From Saccharophagus sp. K07 (GTDB lineage: Bacteria > Pseudomonadota > Gammaproteobacteria > Pseudomonadales > Cellvibrionaceae): a stretch of DNA of 64,000 nucleotides. How positions within the stretch are numbered: position 1 is the first letter of the stretch; every line of letters begins with the position of its first letter. The DNA is taken from contig NZ_QRAI01000003.1 in NCBI RefSeq assembly GCF_014336955.1, positions 434,001-498,000 of the forward strand, written 5' to 3'. Under the pieces are notes generated by a model. The model ran no database searches and was not told the origin of the DNA. It saw only the letters and a program-made list of their open reading frames with translations. The position numbers and the translations under genes are program-made. Below are positions 40,826 to 48,705 of the stretch, in pieces.

Positions 40826-41740
40826 ATGGCTCATCAACACGACGCATCGACATACTACGTACCTGAGCAGAGCAAGCTGCCGCTCATTACCGCGTTCGCC
40901 ATGTTTCTTACGGTGTACGGTCTGGGCAGTTGGTTCAACAATGTAAGTGCTGGGCCGTTTTTATTTGCCAGCGGATTTTTGCTGATGGCAGGTGTGATGT
41001 TCGCCTGGTTCAGTGCGGTGATCAAAGAAAACCTCGCGGGTCTCAATAACGCTCAGCTCAAACGCTCTTATGTGTGGGGCATGGGCTGGTTTATTTTTTC
41101 TGAAGTGATGTTTTTCGCCGCCTTTTTCGGCGCACTGTTCTATGTCCGCGTAATTTCTTTACCAGAGTTGGGCACTGCCAATAACAGCGAATTATTGTGG
41201 GGTGGTTTCAAACCGGATTGGCCGCTGATGACAACGCCGGATATGGCCGTAAAAGGCGAAGCCGCTAAACATCTGGGACCTGAAGGCAATATGAGCAACC
41301 CGGGAATTCTCGGTTGGTTGAGCTGGCTGCCATTTTGGAATACCGTCATTCTGTTGACTTCGAGCTTTACTGTACATTTCGCCCATACAGCGCTTAAAAA
41401 GCACAACAAAAAACAATTCAACATCTGGCTGGGTGTTACCGTTTTTCTAGGTATCTGCTTCTTGATTTTGCAGATCGAAGAATACGTTCACGCTTATCAA
41501 GAACTGGGTCTGACTCTGCACTCCGGTATTTACGGCGCAACATTTTTTATGCTCACAGGCTTCCACGGCGCTCACGTCACCATTGGAACCTTTATGTTAT
41601 TAGTGATGTTGTTGCGATCGGTGTTGAAAGGCCATTTCAAGCACGACGATTGTTTTGGTTTCGAAGCGGCCAGTTGGTACTGGCACTTTGTCGATGTGGT
41701 GTGGTTGGGTCTCTTTATTTTTGTTTACATTTTGTCTTGA
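40826..41740 (+). CDS. coxC: Cytochrome c oxidase subunit III
   Basis: Subunit III stabilises subunit I's proton uptake. With the ATG at 40826 (GGCGGAG upstream) it has 304 residues and seven TM helices. Typical segments are WGMGWFIFSEVMFFAAFFGALFY, LQIEEYVHAYQELGLTLHSGIYG, TGFHGAHVTIGTFML and AASWYWHFVDVVWLGLFIFVYI. A loop of about 50 residues (160-210) between helices is longer than in mitochondrial versions. Its stop directly abuts the stop of a convergent small gene, and its terminator lies inside that gene. Confidence 0.98.
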   Translation: MAHQHDASTYYVPEQSKLPLITAFAMFLTVYGLGSWFNNVSAGPFLFASGFLLMAGVMFAWFSAVIKENLAGLNNAQLKRSYVWGMGWFIFSEVMFFAAFFGALFYVRVISLPELGTANNSELLWGGFKPDWPLMTTPDMAVKGEAAKHLGPEGNMSNPGILGWLSWLPFWNTVILLTSSFTVHFAHTALKKHNKKQFNIWLGVTVFLGICFLILQIEEYVHAYQELGLTLHSGIYGATFFMLTGFHGAHVTIGTFMLLVMLLRSVLKGHFKHDDCFGFEAASWYWHFVDVVWLGLFIFVYILS

Positions 41741-41983
41741 TTATTCAACAACTGGCGCCTTGGGCAAATTATCCCAAGGCGCTTTATTTTTTAGCTGACC
41801 TGTTTGAATGCCGTAGGCAATTGTCGCCATCAATGCAGCGGCTAACGCGATGCGAATACCGAGAGCGTAAAGCGTCCGTTTGGATTCCGGCACGTTCATG
41901 TCCTTCAGAAGAAAAATCAGCGCGCTGGTAAGGCTGATTACGACCGCGATAAAAAGAATCACGATCAGTGCTTTCAACAGCAT
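41741..41983 (-). CDS. Small DUF2909-type twin-helix membrane protein
   Basis: This 80-residue protein has two TM helices (about 3-25 and 40-60) joined by a short basic loop (MNVPESKRTLYALGIRIALA). It resembles the DUF2909 family found in the same place in pseudomonad cox clusters. The ATG at 41983 has a GGAGGA Shine-Dalgarno. It is encoded opposite to the flanking oxidase genes, abutting coxC without a spacer and divergent from the SURF1 gene. The last 15 codons double as the plus-strand terminator hairpin of the coxC operon. The function is unknown; a role in oxidase assembly is a guess from position. Confidence 0.85.
   Translation of the reverse strand: MLLKALIVILFIAVVISLTSALIFLLKDMNVPESKRTLYALGIRIALAAALMATIAYGIQTGQLKNKAPWDNLPKAPVVE
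41755..41792 (+). terminator. Terminator of coxB-coxA-ctaG-coxC, embedded in the opposing gene
   Basis: GCGCCTTGGG (41755-41764) pairs perfectly with CCCAAGGCGC (41773-41782) around an 8-base loop and is followed by TTTATTTTTT. On the minus strand the same bases encode the C-terminus (APWDNLPKAP) of the DUF2909-type protein. Confidence 0.88.
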
Positions 41984-42007
41984 GATTACATCCTCCACGG
42001 GTGAGCA

Positions 42008-42745
42008 GTGAAAAACCCAGACAAAGATCCGTTTTCCCTGGAATTGAATTGGAAGATCACCATCTTCACGATTTTATTGTTGCCGCTGCTGGTGAGTCTC
42101 GGATTTTGGCAATTGCAAAGGGCGGACGAAAAAAGCACCATACAGCAATTAGTCGCTGAGCAACAGGCATTGCCGCCAGCGGAATTGACCGCATCGACTG
42201 CAGCGCAAATGACGCCCTATCGCCGCGTGGTTTTTTCTGGAGCCCCTGAAGCAGAGCACATATGGTTGCTGGAGAATCAGCTTTATCAAGGACGTCTCGG
42301 TTATCACATGATCGTGCCGGTGGCGTTGAGTGCGGATACGTATGTGCTGGTGAACTGCGGTTGGATTAGTGGCGCAGAACGTCGCGATCAATTGCCTCAG
42401 ATTCCAGCATTGCCGGAGGCGGCGAGGTTTTTTGGCCAGATCCGCCAACCGAGCTACAACCGTTTTTTACGTGGAGAGGCCTTGGACGCGGGTTGGCCGA
42501 AGCGGATTTTGCAAATGGATATTGCCGTTATGTCACAAGCTCTGGGTAAGCCACTATTGCCTTGGGTGATTCAATTGGATGAAACCAGTCCTATGGCACA
42601 AACGGTTCATTGGCCGATCGTCAATATGTCAGCGGATAAACATCTGGGTTACGCCGCGCAGTGGTTTTTGATGGCGATTGCGTTAGTAATTTTGTGGGTA
42701 TTCGCCAATACCAATCTCGGGCGCCGCAAAAAAGAAGTTAAATAA
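42008..42745 (+). CDS. SURF1-family cytochrome oxidase biogenesis protein
   Basis: SURF1 (Shy1) assists heme a insertion into subunit I. The 245-residue protein has the expected two TM helices, one near 15-36 and one near 217-236, around a periplasmic domain. LLVSLGFWQLQRADEK at the first helix and YAAQWFLMAIALVILWV at the second are family landmarks, with LVNCGWISG between. The start is a GTG at 42008, divergent from the DUF2909-type gene with 24 bp between the two starts. It heads the second, assembly-factor part of the cox cluster. Confidence 0.93.
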   Translation: MKNPDKDPFSLELNWKITIFTILLLPLLVSLGFWQLQRADEKSTIQQLVAEQQALPPAELTASTAAQMTPYRRVVFSGAPEAEHIWLLENQLYQGRLGYHMIVPVALSADTYVLVNCGWISGAERRDQLPQIPALPEAARFFGQIRQPSYNRFLRGEALDAGWPKRILQMDIAVMSQALGKPLLPWVIQLDETSPMAQTVHWPIVNMSADKHLGYAAQWFLMAIALVILWVFANTNLGRRKKEVK

Positions 42746-42754
42746 GGGTGATTT

Positions 42755-43366
42755 GTGAATAACGCAGCTGCGCATAATCAAAAGAAAATGTCATGGCAAT
42801 TGCTTGCCATTTTAGCTGTATCCATCATTCCCATCGTCGCTGCCTACATCGCATATTACACCGGTTGGGGTGTGCCTCAGGATACTGTGAACGAGGGTGT
42901 CCTATTGCAGCCCGCTAAAAATGTTGCGGATCTGCTCACCGAGGCCGAGGGTGATAAACCGCAATTCGCCGATAATTTGCAGTGGCGATTATTGATTCCT
43001 GTGCCCGCGGATTGCGACAAAGGCTGCCAGCAAAATCTTTATATCACTCGTCAGGTCCATATTCGCCTTGCAGAGAAAGGCGATCGTGTGGAGCGCTACG
43101 CCGTGAATCTCGGCGGTGCTGCCGGAGAGGATTTTCTGCGCAGCATTCAAGCGGAACATCCAGGGTTAAAACATTTTTCTGTTCCACCAAAAACCTGGGA
43201 GCGGTGGTTAGCGGGCAGCAATGTGCCGAACAACTTCACGGGCGATCATTACTATTTGCTGGTGGATCAGGTGGGCTTTGCCATGATGTATTACAGCCTG
43301 CAGCACGACGGCAACCAGCTGCTCAAGGATTTGAAACGCGTGTTGCGCCACAGCCCGGGAGGCTGA
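42755..43366 (+). CDS. Membrane-anchored thioredoxin-like protein of the cox cluster
   Basis: This 203-residue protein has one N-terminal TM helix (about 14-35) and a periplasmic domain. C87 and C91 form a CxxxC pair (PADCDKGCQQNLY), the spacing found in SCO copper chaperones, but the rest lacks the SCO signature. YYLLVDQVGFAMMYYS near the C-terminus fits the last strands of a thioredoxin fold. A protein of this kind sits between SURF1 and ctaA in pseudomonads. A redox or copper role in oxidase maturation is inferred only from position and the cysteines. GTG start. Confidence 0.7.
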   Translation: MNNAAAHNQKKMSWQLLAILAVSIIPIVAAYIAYYTGWGVPQDTVNEGVLLQPAKNVADLLTEAEGDKPQFADNLQWRLLIPVPADCDKGCQQNLYITRQVHIRLAEKGDRVERYAVNLGGAAGEDFLRSIQAEHPGLKHFSVPPKTWERWLAGSNVPNNFTGDHYYLLVDQVGFAMMYYSLQHDGNQLLKDLKRVLRHSPGG

Positions 43367-43416
43367 GAGCAACAATAACAACACTGACTCAACGATAACA
43401 AATAGGTACTCAGTGG

Positions 43417-44469
43417 ATGTCCAAGGCACAAACAATCAACGCCGATTTCGCAGTATCCAGAACTCACCTGCAACGCCGGCCGTTATTTTTTCTTAGCTTG
43501 TTCGCCGTATTGCTGGTGCTGGTGGTTGTGGTGTTGGGTGCATTTACCCGGTTAAGTGACGCGGGGCTCGGTTGCCCGGACTGGCCTGGCTGTTACGGTC
43601 ATTTGACATGGCCGAAGACAACAGAGGATGTCGCATTGGCGGAAGCGCGTTTCCCGGAAACCCCCGTGGAGCACGATAAAACCTGGCCGGAGATGGTGCA
43701 CCGCTATTTTGCCGGCACCCTCGGGCTGGTGATCTTCGCCATTGCATGGCTCTCCTGGCGCGCACATCGCACCGATCGTGCAATTCCCTTGCGACTGCCA
43801 TTGTTTTTAGCCGGTCTTGTTATTCTGCAGGCTGCCTTCGGCATGTGGACGGTCACATTGAAGTTATGGCCCCAAGTAGTTACGGCCCATTTGTTGGGTG
43901 GTTTTGCCACCGCTGCGGGCTTATGGCTGCTGGTCTTGCGCCTGAGTGGTTGGAAATTTCCGAGTATCAAATTTTCGCCGGGTCTGAAAACCTTGGCGGC
44001 GATTGGATTGTTGGCTGTGGTGATTCAAATCGCGCTCGGTGGTTGGACCAGCGCCAACTACGCCGCTATTGCCTGCCCTGATTTGCCAACCTGCCATGGT
44101 GTCTGGTGGCCGCCTGCGGACTTTTTGCAGGGCTTTAATATTTTCCAGCATGTAGGTCCGAACTATCTCGGTGGTCTATTGGATAACCACGCGCGCACTG
44201 CCATTCACTTTACCCATCGCCTCGGCGCTGTCACCGTCACCCTGATCTTGATCACCTTAGCCATAAGCCTGTGGCGATCTGGCGCATGGGGCCGCAAGAT
44301 GACGGTGGTGCTCCTGGCGGTGCTGACACTACAGGTGGGTTTGGGCATCAGTAATGTGTATTGGGTACTGCCACTTCCAGTAGCGGTGGCGCATAACGGC
44401 GTCGGTTTGGTTCTGCTGCTGGTTTTGGTTGCTCTGAATTACGGCTTAAGGAAACAACAGCATGTCTGA
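43417..44469 (+). CDS. ctaA: Heme A synthase (Cox15/CtaA)
   Basis: CtaA oxidises the C8 methyl of heme O to make heme A. The 350-residue protein has eight predicted TM helices. GAFTRLSDAGLGCPDWPGCYG, with a paired-cysteine loop, follows helix 1. WPEMVHRYFAG and the later AIHFTHRLGAV carry heme-ligand histidines. The second half repeats the pattern with GGWTSANYAAIACPDLPTC. It overlaps ctaB by 8 bp. Confidence 0.96.
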   Translation: MSKAQTINADFAVSRTHLQRRPLFFLSLFAVLLVLVVVVLGAFTRLSDAGLGCPDWPGCYGHLTWPKTTEDVALAEARFPETPVEHDKTWPEMVHRYFAGTLGLVIFAIAWLSWRAHRTDRAIPLRLPLFLAGLVILQAAFGMWTVTLKLWPQVVTAHLLGGFATAAGLWLLVLRLSGWKFPSIKFSPGLKTLAAIGLLAVVIQIALGGWTSANYAAIACPDLPTCHGVWWPPADFLQGFNIFQHVGPNYLGGLLDNHARTAIHFTHRLGAVTVTLILITLAISLWRSGAWGRKMTVVLLAVLTLQVGLGISNVYWVLPLPVAVAHNGVGLVLLLVLVALNYGLRKQQHV

Positions 44470-45379
44470 GAGTATGAGTGAAAGCCGCGAGCGCGCGGTC
44501 TGGTCGGATTATTGGGAGCTGTGCAAACCCAATGTAGTCGCTTTGATGATCCTGACTTCCGTAATCGGAATGTTATTGGCAGTGCCCGGAGCCGTGCCTT
44601 TGCATATCCTGATTTTGGGCAATCTCGGTATTGCGTTCTGTGCAGGGGCAGCTGCGGTCATCAATCATCTGGTGGATCGCCATGTAGATCAAAAGATGGC
44701 GCGCACCTTTAATCGCCCTATCGCCAAAGGTCGGGTCGCGCCAGCGCAGGCTCTGGTATTTGCCTTTACCCTTGGCGGTGTGGGAATGGCGATACTGCTG
44801 GTCTATATCAACGCCCTCACCGCTTGGTTGACCCTGGCGTCCCTGCTCGGTTACGCGGTGATCTATACCCTGTTTTTAAAACGCGCGACGCCGCAGAACA
44901 TTGTCATCGGCGGCTTGGCTGGCGCTGCTCCTCCCCTGCTCGGCTGGACCGCAGTAACCGGCACACTCGACGGTCACGCACTGCTGTTGGTGCTGATTAT
45001 TTTTGCCTGGACGCCGCCGCATTTTTGGGCGCTCGCAGTGCACCGCCAGAAGGAATACGCCAACGCGGAAATTCCCATGCTGCCGGTCACCCACGGCGAG
45101 CGCTACACCAAAATTCATATCCTGTTGTACACCCTGATTCTGTTCGCGGTGAGTTTGTTGCCCTTCGCCACCGGCATGCTGCATTTGATCTATCTCGCAG
45201 GCGCGGCGATTTTGGGCGCGATTTTTATTGGTTATGCAGTGAAGATGCTGGTGTCGAATGAGCCGGGCACGGGCATGGCGACTTTCCGTTATTCCATCGT
45301 GTATTTGATGCTGCTATTCGGGCTTATGCTGATCGATCACTACACCTTCCCTCTCACCGGTCATGTGGTAGGTTTCTGA
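44462..45379 (+). CDS. ctaB: Protoheme IX farnesyltransferase (heme O synthase)
   Basis: CtaB farnesylates heme B to heme O. This 305-residue UbiA-superfamily prenyltransferase has about nine TM helices. NHLVDRHVDQKMARTFNRP matches the first Asp-rich motif region, and FAWTPPHFWALAVHRQKEY the second conserved loop. The protein starts within the end of ctaA (8-bp overlap) and its stop overlaps the SCO gene by one base. Heme O synthase and heme A synthase are thus made together. Confidence 0.98.
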   Translation: MSESMSESRERAVWSDYWELCKPNVVALMILTSVIGMLLAVPGAVPLHILILGNLGIAFCAGAAAVINHLVDRHVDQKMARTFNRPIAKGRVAPAQALVFAFTLGGVGMAILLVYINALTAWLTLASLLGYAVIYTLFLKRATPQNIVIGGLAGAAPPLLGWTAVTGTLDGHALLLVLIIFAWTPPHFWALAVHRQKEYANAEIPMLPVTHGERYTKIHILLYTLILFAVSLLPFATGMLHLIYLAGAAILGAIFIGYAVKMLVSNEPGTGMATFRYSIVYLMLLFGLMLIDHYTFPLTGHVVGF

Positions 45380-46041
45380 TGTCGGCACCCGTACCCAGTG
45401 AGCTGCAACAGCGCAATATTTTGCGCACGGTGGGATGGCTGGTTTTTCTTATCCTGGTGGTGATCGCGCTGTTCCTGCACAAGTTTTTTTCTCCCCGGGT
45501 TATGTCGCCTCAGGAGCTGAGCATCAACGGCGCGGTGGTTTTCGAAAAACCGCGCATTATTCCGCCGTTCGAACTGGTCGATCACACAGGTGCCCCCTTT
45601 ACGCTGGAGCGTTTACAGGGCAAATGGACGGTGATTTTTTTCGGTTTTACCACCTGTCCGGATATTTGCCCGACGACTTTGGCGACCTTATCCCAGTGGT
45701 ACAAAAAGCTCGACGGCGATATCAAGAAAAATACTCAGGTGGTGATGCTGACCGTGGATCCGGCGCGCGATACCGCGGAAAAACTGAGCGCGTATATGAA
45801 ACATTTCGACCCGGATTTTATCGGGGTCACTGGTGAGTTTCTGCCAATTAAAACTCTCACGGATCAGTTGAATGTGGCATTTAATAAGGTTGTGATCGGC
45901 GAGGATTACACGGTGGACCACTCCGGCCACTTGGTGCTGATCAATCCGTACGGCCACTACCACGGCATCTTCAAGCCGCCTTTCCAGCTCGGTCAGCTAA
46001 AATCCACTTATCAATCCATAGTGGTCAGCTTCCGCCATTAA
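45379..46041 (+). CDS. SCO1/SenC-family copper chaperone
   Basis: SCO proteins deliver copper to, or reduce, the CuA site of subunit II. The 220-residue protein has an N-terminal TM anchor (about 17-35) and a thioredoxin-fold domain. Copper ligands are C93 and C97 (TTCPDICPTTL) and H181 (VDHSGHLVLI). TVDPARDT is also typical. It overlaps ctaB by one base and ends the cox assembly cluster. Confidence 0.95.
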   Translation: MSAPVPSELQQRNILRTVGWLVFLILVVIALFLHKFFSPRVMSPQELSINGAVVFEKPRIIPPFELVDHTGAPFTLERLQGKWTVIFFGFTTCPDICPTTLATLSQWYKKLDGDIKKNTQVVMLTVDPARDTAEKLSAYMKHFDPDFIGVTGEFLPIKTLTDQLNVAFNKVVIGEDYTVDHSGHLVLINPYGHYHGIFKPPFQLGQLKSTYQSIVVSFRH

Positions 46042-46044
46042 GCC

Positions 46045-46929
46045 ATGCGCCCCTTTATTCTAATAAGCCTTATCCTCGCCGTCAGTGCGGCGGCGGATAC
46101 GGTTTATCGCTATCAGGACGAAAAAGGCCGCTGGCATTTCAGCGACCGCAAACCGCAGGTCCCCCACGAAAAACTGCTGGTAGTCACCGCCAATCCCCAG
46201 CCCAAAGAACCGCAATTGGTGTATCTGCGCCGCGACGACGACAGCCAGCAGCTCACCGCTATAAACCCGTGGTTTGCGCCAGTGCAATTTGAGGTGCGCG
46301 CGGAGGGGCAGAGCATTGTTCGCTGGGTGGTGGAACCGCGCAGCGAAACTCCGGTTTTACACCGCGGCCAGCCGCTGGAATGGCAGTCCCACTACGAATA
46401 CGTTTTGGTGATGGGCAAACCCGTTCCCCGCAGTGATATGCGCCCGCTGCAACCGCCGGTTCCACCGCAAGGGCGCTATCGCATCAGTCAGGGATTCAAC
46501 GGTCACTTTTCCCACAAGGAAGAACCTTCACGCCATGCCGTAGATATAGTGATGCAGGTCGGCGATGGCATTCATGCAGCGCGGGATGGTGTGGTGGTCA
46601 CCGTAAAAGACGACTATCACATGGGCGGAGTTGATAAGTTTTTCTACGATAAAGCCAACTACATCCGCGTATTGCATGACGACCACACCTTCGCCATCTA
46701 CGCGCATATTTTGTTGGGCAGTGCCCAAGTGAAAGAAGGCGATCGAGTGAAAGCCGGCGATCTTCTCGCCAGCGCTGGCACATCCGGCTATTCCACTGGA
46801 CCGCATCTACACTTTGCCCTGCAACGCAATGACGGCAACGGCATGGTGTCCGAGCCATTCCGTTTTATGCTCGGCCAAGGCGTATTCAAGCCGGAAGCCG
46901 GTCAATGGCTGACGCGCGCGGCGCAATAA
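46045..46929 (+). CDS. Secreted M23-family (LytM-like) peptidase with N-terminal DUF4124-like domain
   Basis: The protein has 294 residues. A signal peptide of about 17 residues precedes a DUF4124-like segment (VYRYQDEKGRWHFSDRKP). A linker leads to an M23 zinc endopeptidase domain. H164 and D167 (RHAVDIVM), H221 (YAHIL) and H254-x-H256 (GPHLHFALQ) give the full LytM ligand set, so it should be an active peptidoglycan hydrolase. It starts 3 bp after the SCO stop and may be co-transcribed with the oxidase assembly genes, although no functional link is obvious. Confidence 0.92.
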   Translation: MRPFILISLILAVSAAADTVYRYQDEKGRWHFSDRKPQVPHEKLLVVTANPQPKEPQLVYLRRDDDSQQLTAINPWFAPVQFEVRAEGQSIVRWVVEPRSETPVLHRGQPLEWQSHYEYVLVMGKPVPRSDMRPLQPPVPPQGRYRISQGFNGHFSHKEEPSRHAVDIVMQVGDGIHAARDGVVVTVKDDYHMGGVDKFFYDKANYIRVLHDDHTFAIYAHILLGSAQVKEGDRVKAGDLLASAGTSGYSTGPHLHFALQRNDGNGMVSEPFRFMLGQGVFKPEAGQWLTRAAQ

Positions 46930-46936
46930 ACAGGCG

Positions 46937-46942
46937 TAGAAT
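46937..46942 (+). promoter_or_regulatory. Candidate -10 element for the aldo/keto reductase gene
   Basis: TAGAAT followed by a CGCGG stretch lies 27 bp before the start. There is no clear -35 box. The sequence resembles the candidates before glmU and mksF. Confidence 0.35.
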
Positions 46943-46969
46943 CGCGGTTTTTATCTCTCCGGAGTTCCT

Positions 46970-47875
46970 ATGACTATATCCAGAATGCCCCTCAGCTATC
47001 ACGGCTTGGAAGTCTCGCAATTTATTGCCGGATTCTGGCGTTTGAAGCATTGGGGAATGAGCGCAAAGGAGCTGCTGCGATTTATCGAAGAAATCATGGA
47101 TCTGGGCATTACCACCATGGATCACGCCATGGTGTATCGCAGTGAAGCGCCTTTTGGTGAAGCCCTGGCGCTGCAGCCGGGACTGCGCAAAAAAATGGAG
47201 ATCGTCACCAAATGCGGTATCCGCCCTGCCGGGTTTGGCCCTCTGGGCGCACAGCGCACCAATCATTACGATTCCAGCGCCGAAGCCATTATCGAATCCG
47301 TGGAGGCATCGCTGCGGGATTTGCGCACGGATTATCTGGATGTGCTCTTGCTGCACCGGCCGGATTATCTGATGGATGTACACGAAGTCGCGGAAGCCTT
47401 TGCGCGCCTGAAAGCTCAGGGCAAAGTGCGTTATTTCGGCGTATCGAATTTCTCCACTGCGCAGTTCGGCGCCTTGCAGAACGTCTGGAGTGACGGGCTG
47501 GTGACCAACCAGATCGAATTGTCGCCCTATCGCATGGAAGCTCTGGACAGCGGCGTGTTGGAGCAATGCGCCACCCACGGCGTCCGCCCCATGTTGTGGT
47601 CCTGTCTCGGCGCCGGCTCTCTGTTGAATCCGACGGATGCCAAAGGCCAGCGTCTGTTGGCGACCTTACAACAAGTGCGCGAAGAGTGCGGCGCAGCGAG
47701 TGTGGAGCAGGTGGTCTACGCCTGGGTCATGGCGCTGCCGAGTCGCCCGGTGCCTTTGCTCGGCACCAGCAAACTGGAGCGGGTGAAGGATGCGGTGGGC
47801 GCGGTGGATGTGCTGCTGACCCGCGAGCAGTGGTACAGCATCTGGGAAGCGTCCAACGGTGCGTCAGTTCCTTAA
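46970..47875 (+). CDS. Aldo/keto reductase (YdhF-like)
   Basis: This 301-residue TIM-barrel NADPH oxidoreductase carries the catalytic tetrad D51, Y56 (MDHAMVYRSEAPFGEAL), K81 (VTKCGIRP) and H129 (LLLHRPDYLMD). FGVSNFSTAQF and NQIELSPYR are further family segments. The overall pattern is closest to E. coli YdhF. The substrate is not predictable from sequence. CCGGAG lies 7 bp upstream of the ATG. It stands alone, convergent with znuB, and an 18-bp perfect palindrome overlaps the last base of its stop codon. Confidence 0.93.
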   Translation: MTISRMPLSYHGLEVSQFIAGFWRLKHWGMSAKELLRFIEEIMDLGITTMDHAMVYRSEAPFGEALALQPGLRKKMEIVTKCGIRPAGFGPLGAQRTNHYDSSAEAIIESVEASLRDLRTDYLDVLLLHRPDYLMDVHEVAEAFARLKAQGKVRYFGVSNFSTAQFGALQNVWSDGLVTNQIELSPYRMEALDSGVLEQCATHGVRPMLWSCLGAGSLLNPTDAKGQRLLATLQQVREECGAASVEQVVYAWVMALPSRPVPLLGTSKLERVKDAVGAVDVLLTREQWYSIWEASNGASVP

Positions 47876-47892
47876 GCCTGTTGCAACAGGCT
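47875..47892. other. 18-bp perfect palindrome after the aldo/keto reductase
   Basis: AGCCTGTTGCAACAGGCT begins at the last base of the reductase's TAA stop. There is no T-run on either strand. It may be a 3'-end stabilising hairpin or a factor-dependent stop. Confidence 0.5.
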
Positions 47893-47902
47893 GCAAAGCT
47901 GC

Positions 47903-47938
47903 CGTCGAGGTAAAGCCTAATCTCGTCGAGGTAAAAGC
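47903..47938. repeat. Short direct repeat spanning the end of znuB
   Basis: CGTCGAGGTAAAGC at 47903-47916 and CGTCGAGGTAAAAGC at 47924-47938. The second copy is the last codons of znuB (minus strand, LLPRRD region) and the first lies directly beyond its stop. Confidence 0.6.
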
Positions 47939-48705
47939 AAGCTCAGCGCAAAACACAGGCTGGCCGACAACACAATGCTCGGTCCAGCCGGTGTATCCAG
48001 CGTGTACGACAGAACCAGCCCGGCGATAACCGCCACTGTGCCTATCAGGGCGGCGCCGACTGCCATGGTTTCTGGAGATCGACTGAAACGCCGGCTGGTA
48101 GCAGCGGGAATAATCAGCAATGCGGTAATCAGCAGCACCCCCACCACCTTCATTGCCAGAGCGACCACTAGCGCAACCAGCGCCATCAACAACAGACGCA
48201 GACGCACCACGGGCACACCTTCCACCTGCGCCAGGGTTTCATCCAGAGTGGCGAAAATCAGCGGCTGCCAGAAGCGCCACAAGGTCAGCAACACCAGCCC
48301 GCCGATGCCGTAGATGATCAGCAAATCCGTCGCGTTGGCCGTCAGCAGATCGCCGAACAGTAACCCCCAAAGATCGATACGTGTATGTGCCAACAAGCCC
48401 GCACACACCAAACCCAGTGCCAATGTTGAGTGGGACAGAATGCCGAGCAGCGTATCGTTCGCCAGCCATTTTTCGTTCTGCAGCCCCACCAGCACACCCG
48501 CCAATATCAGGCTGGTGACGATTACCGCCAGCAGCGGGTGAACTTCCAACATCACGCCGAGCGCCACGCCCAACAGGGATGCATGCGCAAGGGTATCGCC
48601 GAAATAGGCCATGCGCCGCCATACCACAAAGGCACCCAAAGGCCCGGCAACCAGCGCCACACCGACGCCGCTCAACAATGCGTAGAGTAAAAAGTCTGGA
48701 ATCAT
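47917..48705 (-). CDS. znuB: Zinc ABC transporter permease
   Basis: ZnuB is the membrane channel of the high-affinity zinc importer. The 262-residue protein has about eight TM helices of the ABC-3 family, with VVWRRMAYFGDTLAHASLLGVALG near the N-terminus and ALIGTVAVIAGLVLSYTLDTPAGPSIVL near the end. It overlaps znuC by 4 bp (ATGA), so the ATPase and permease are coupled. It is expected to be repressed by Zur together with znuC. Confidence 0.97.
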   Translation of the reverse strand: MIPDFLLYALLSGVGVALVAGPLGAFVVWRRMAYFGDTLAHASLLGVALGVMLEVHPLLAVIVTSLILAGVLVGLQNEKWLANDTLLGILSHSTLALGLVCAGLLAHTRIDLWGLLFGDLLTANATDLLIIYGIGGLVLLTLWRFWQPLIFATLDETLAQVEGVPVVRLRLLLMALVALVVALAMKVVGVLLITALLIIPAATSRRFSRSPETMAVGAALIGTVAVIAGLVLSYTLDTPAGPSIVLSASLCFALSLLLPRRD

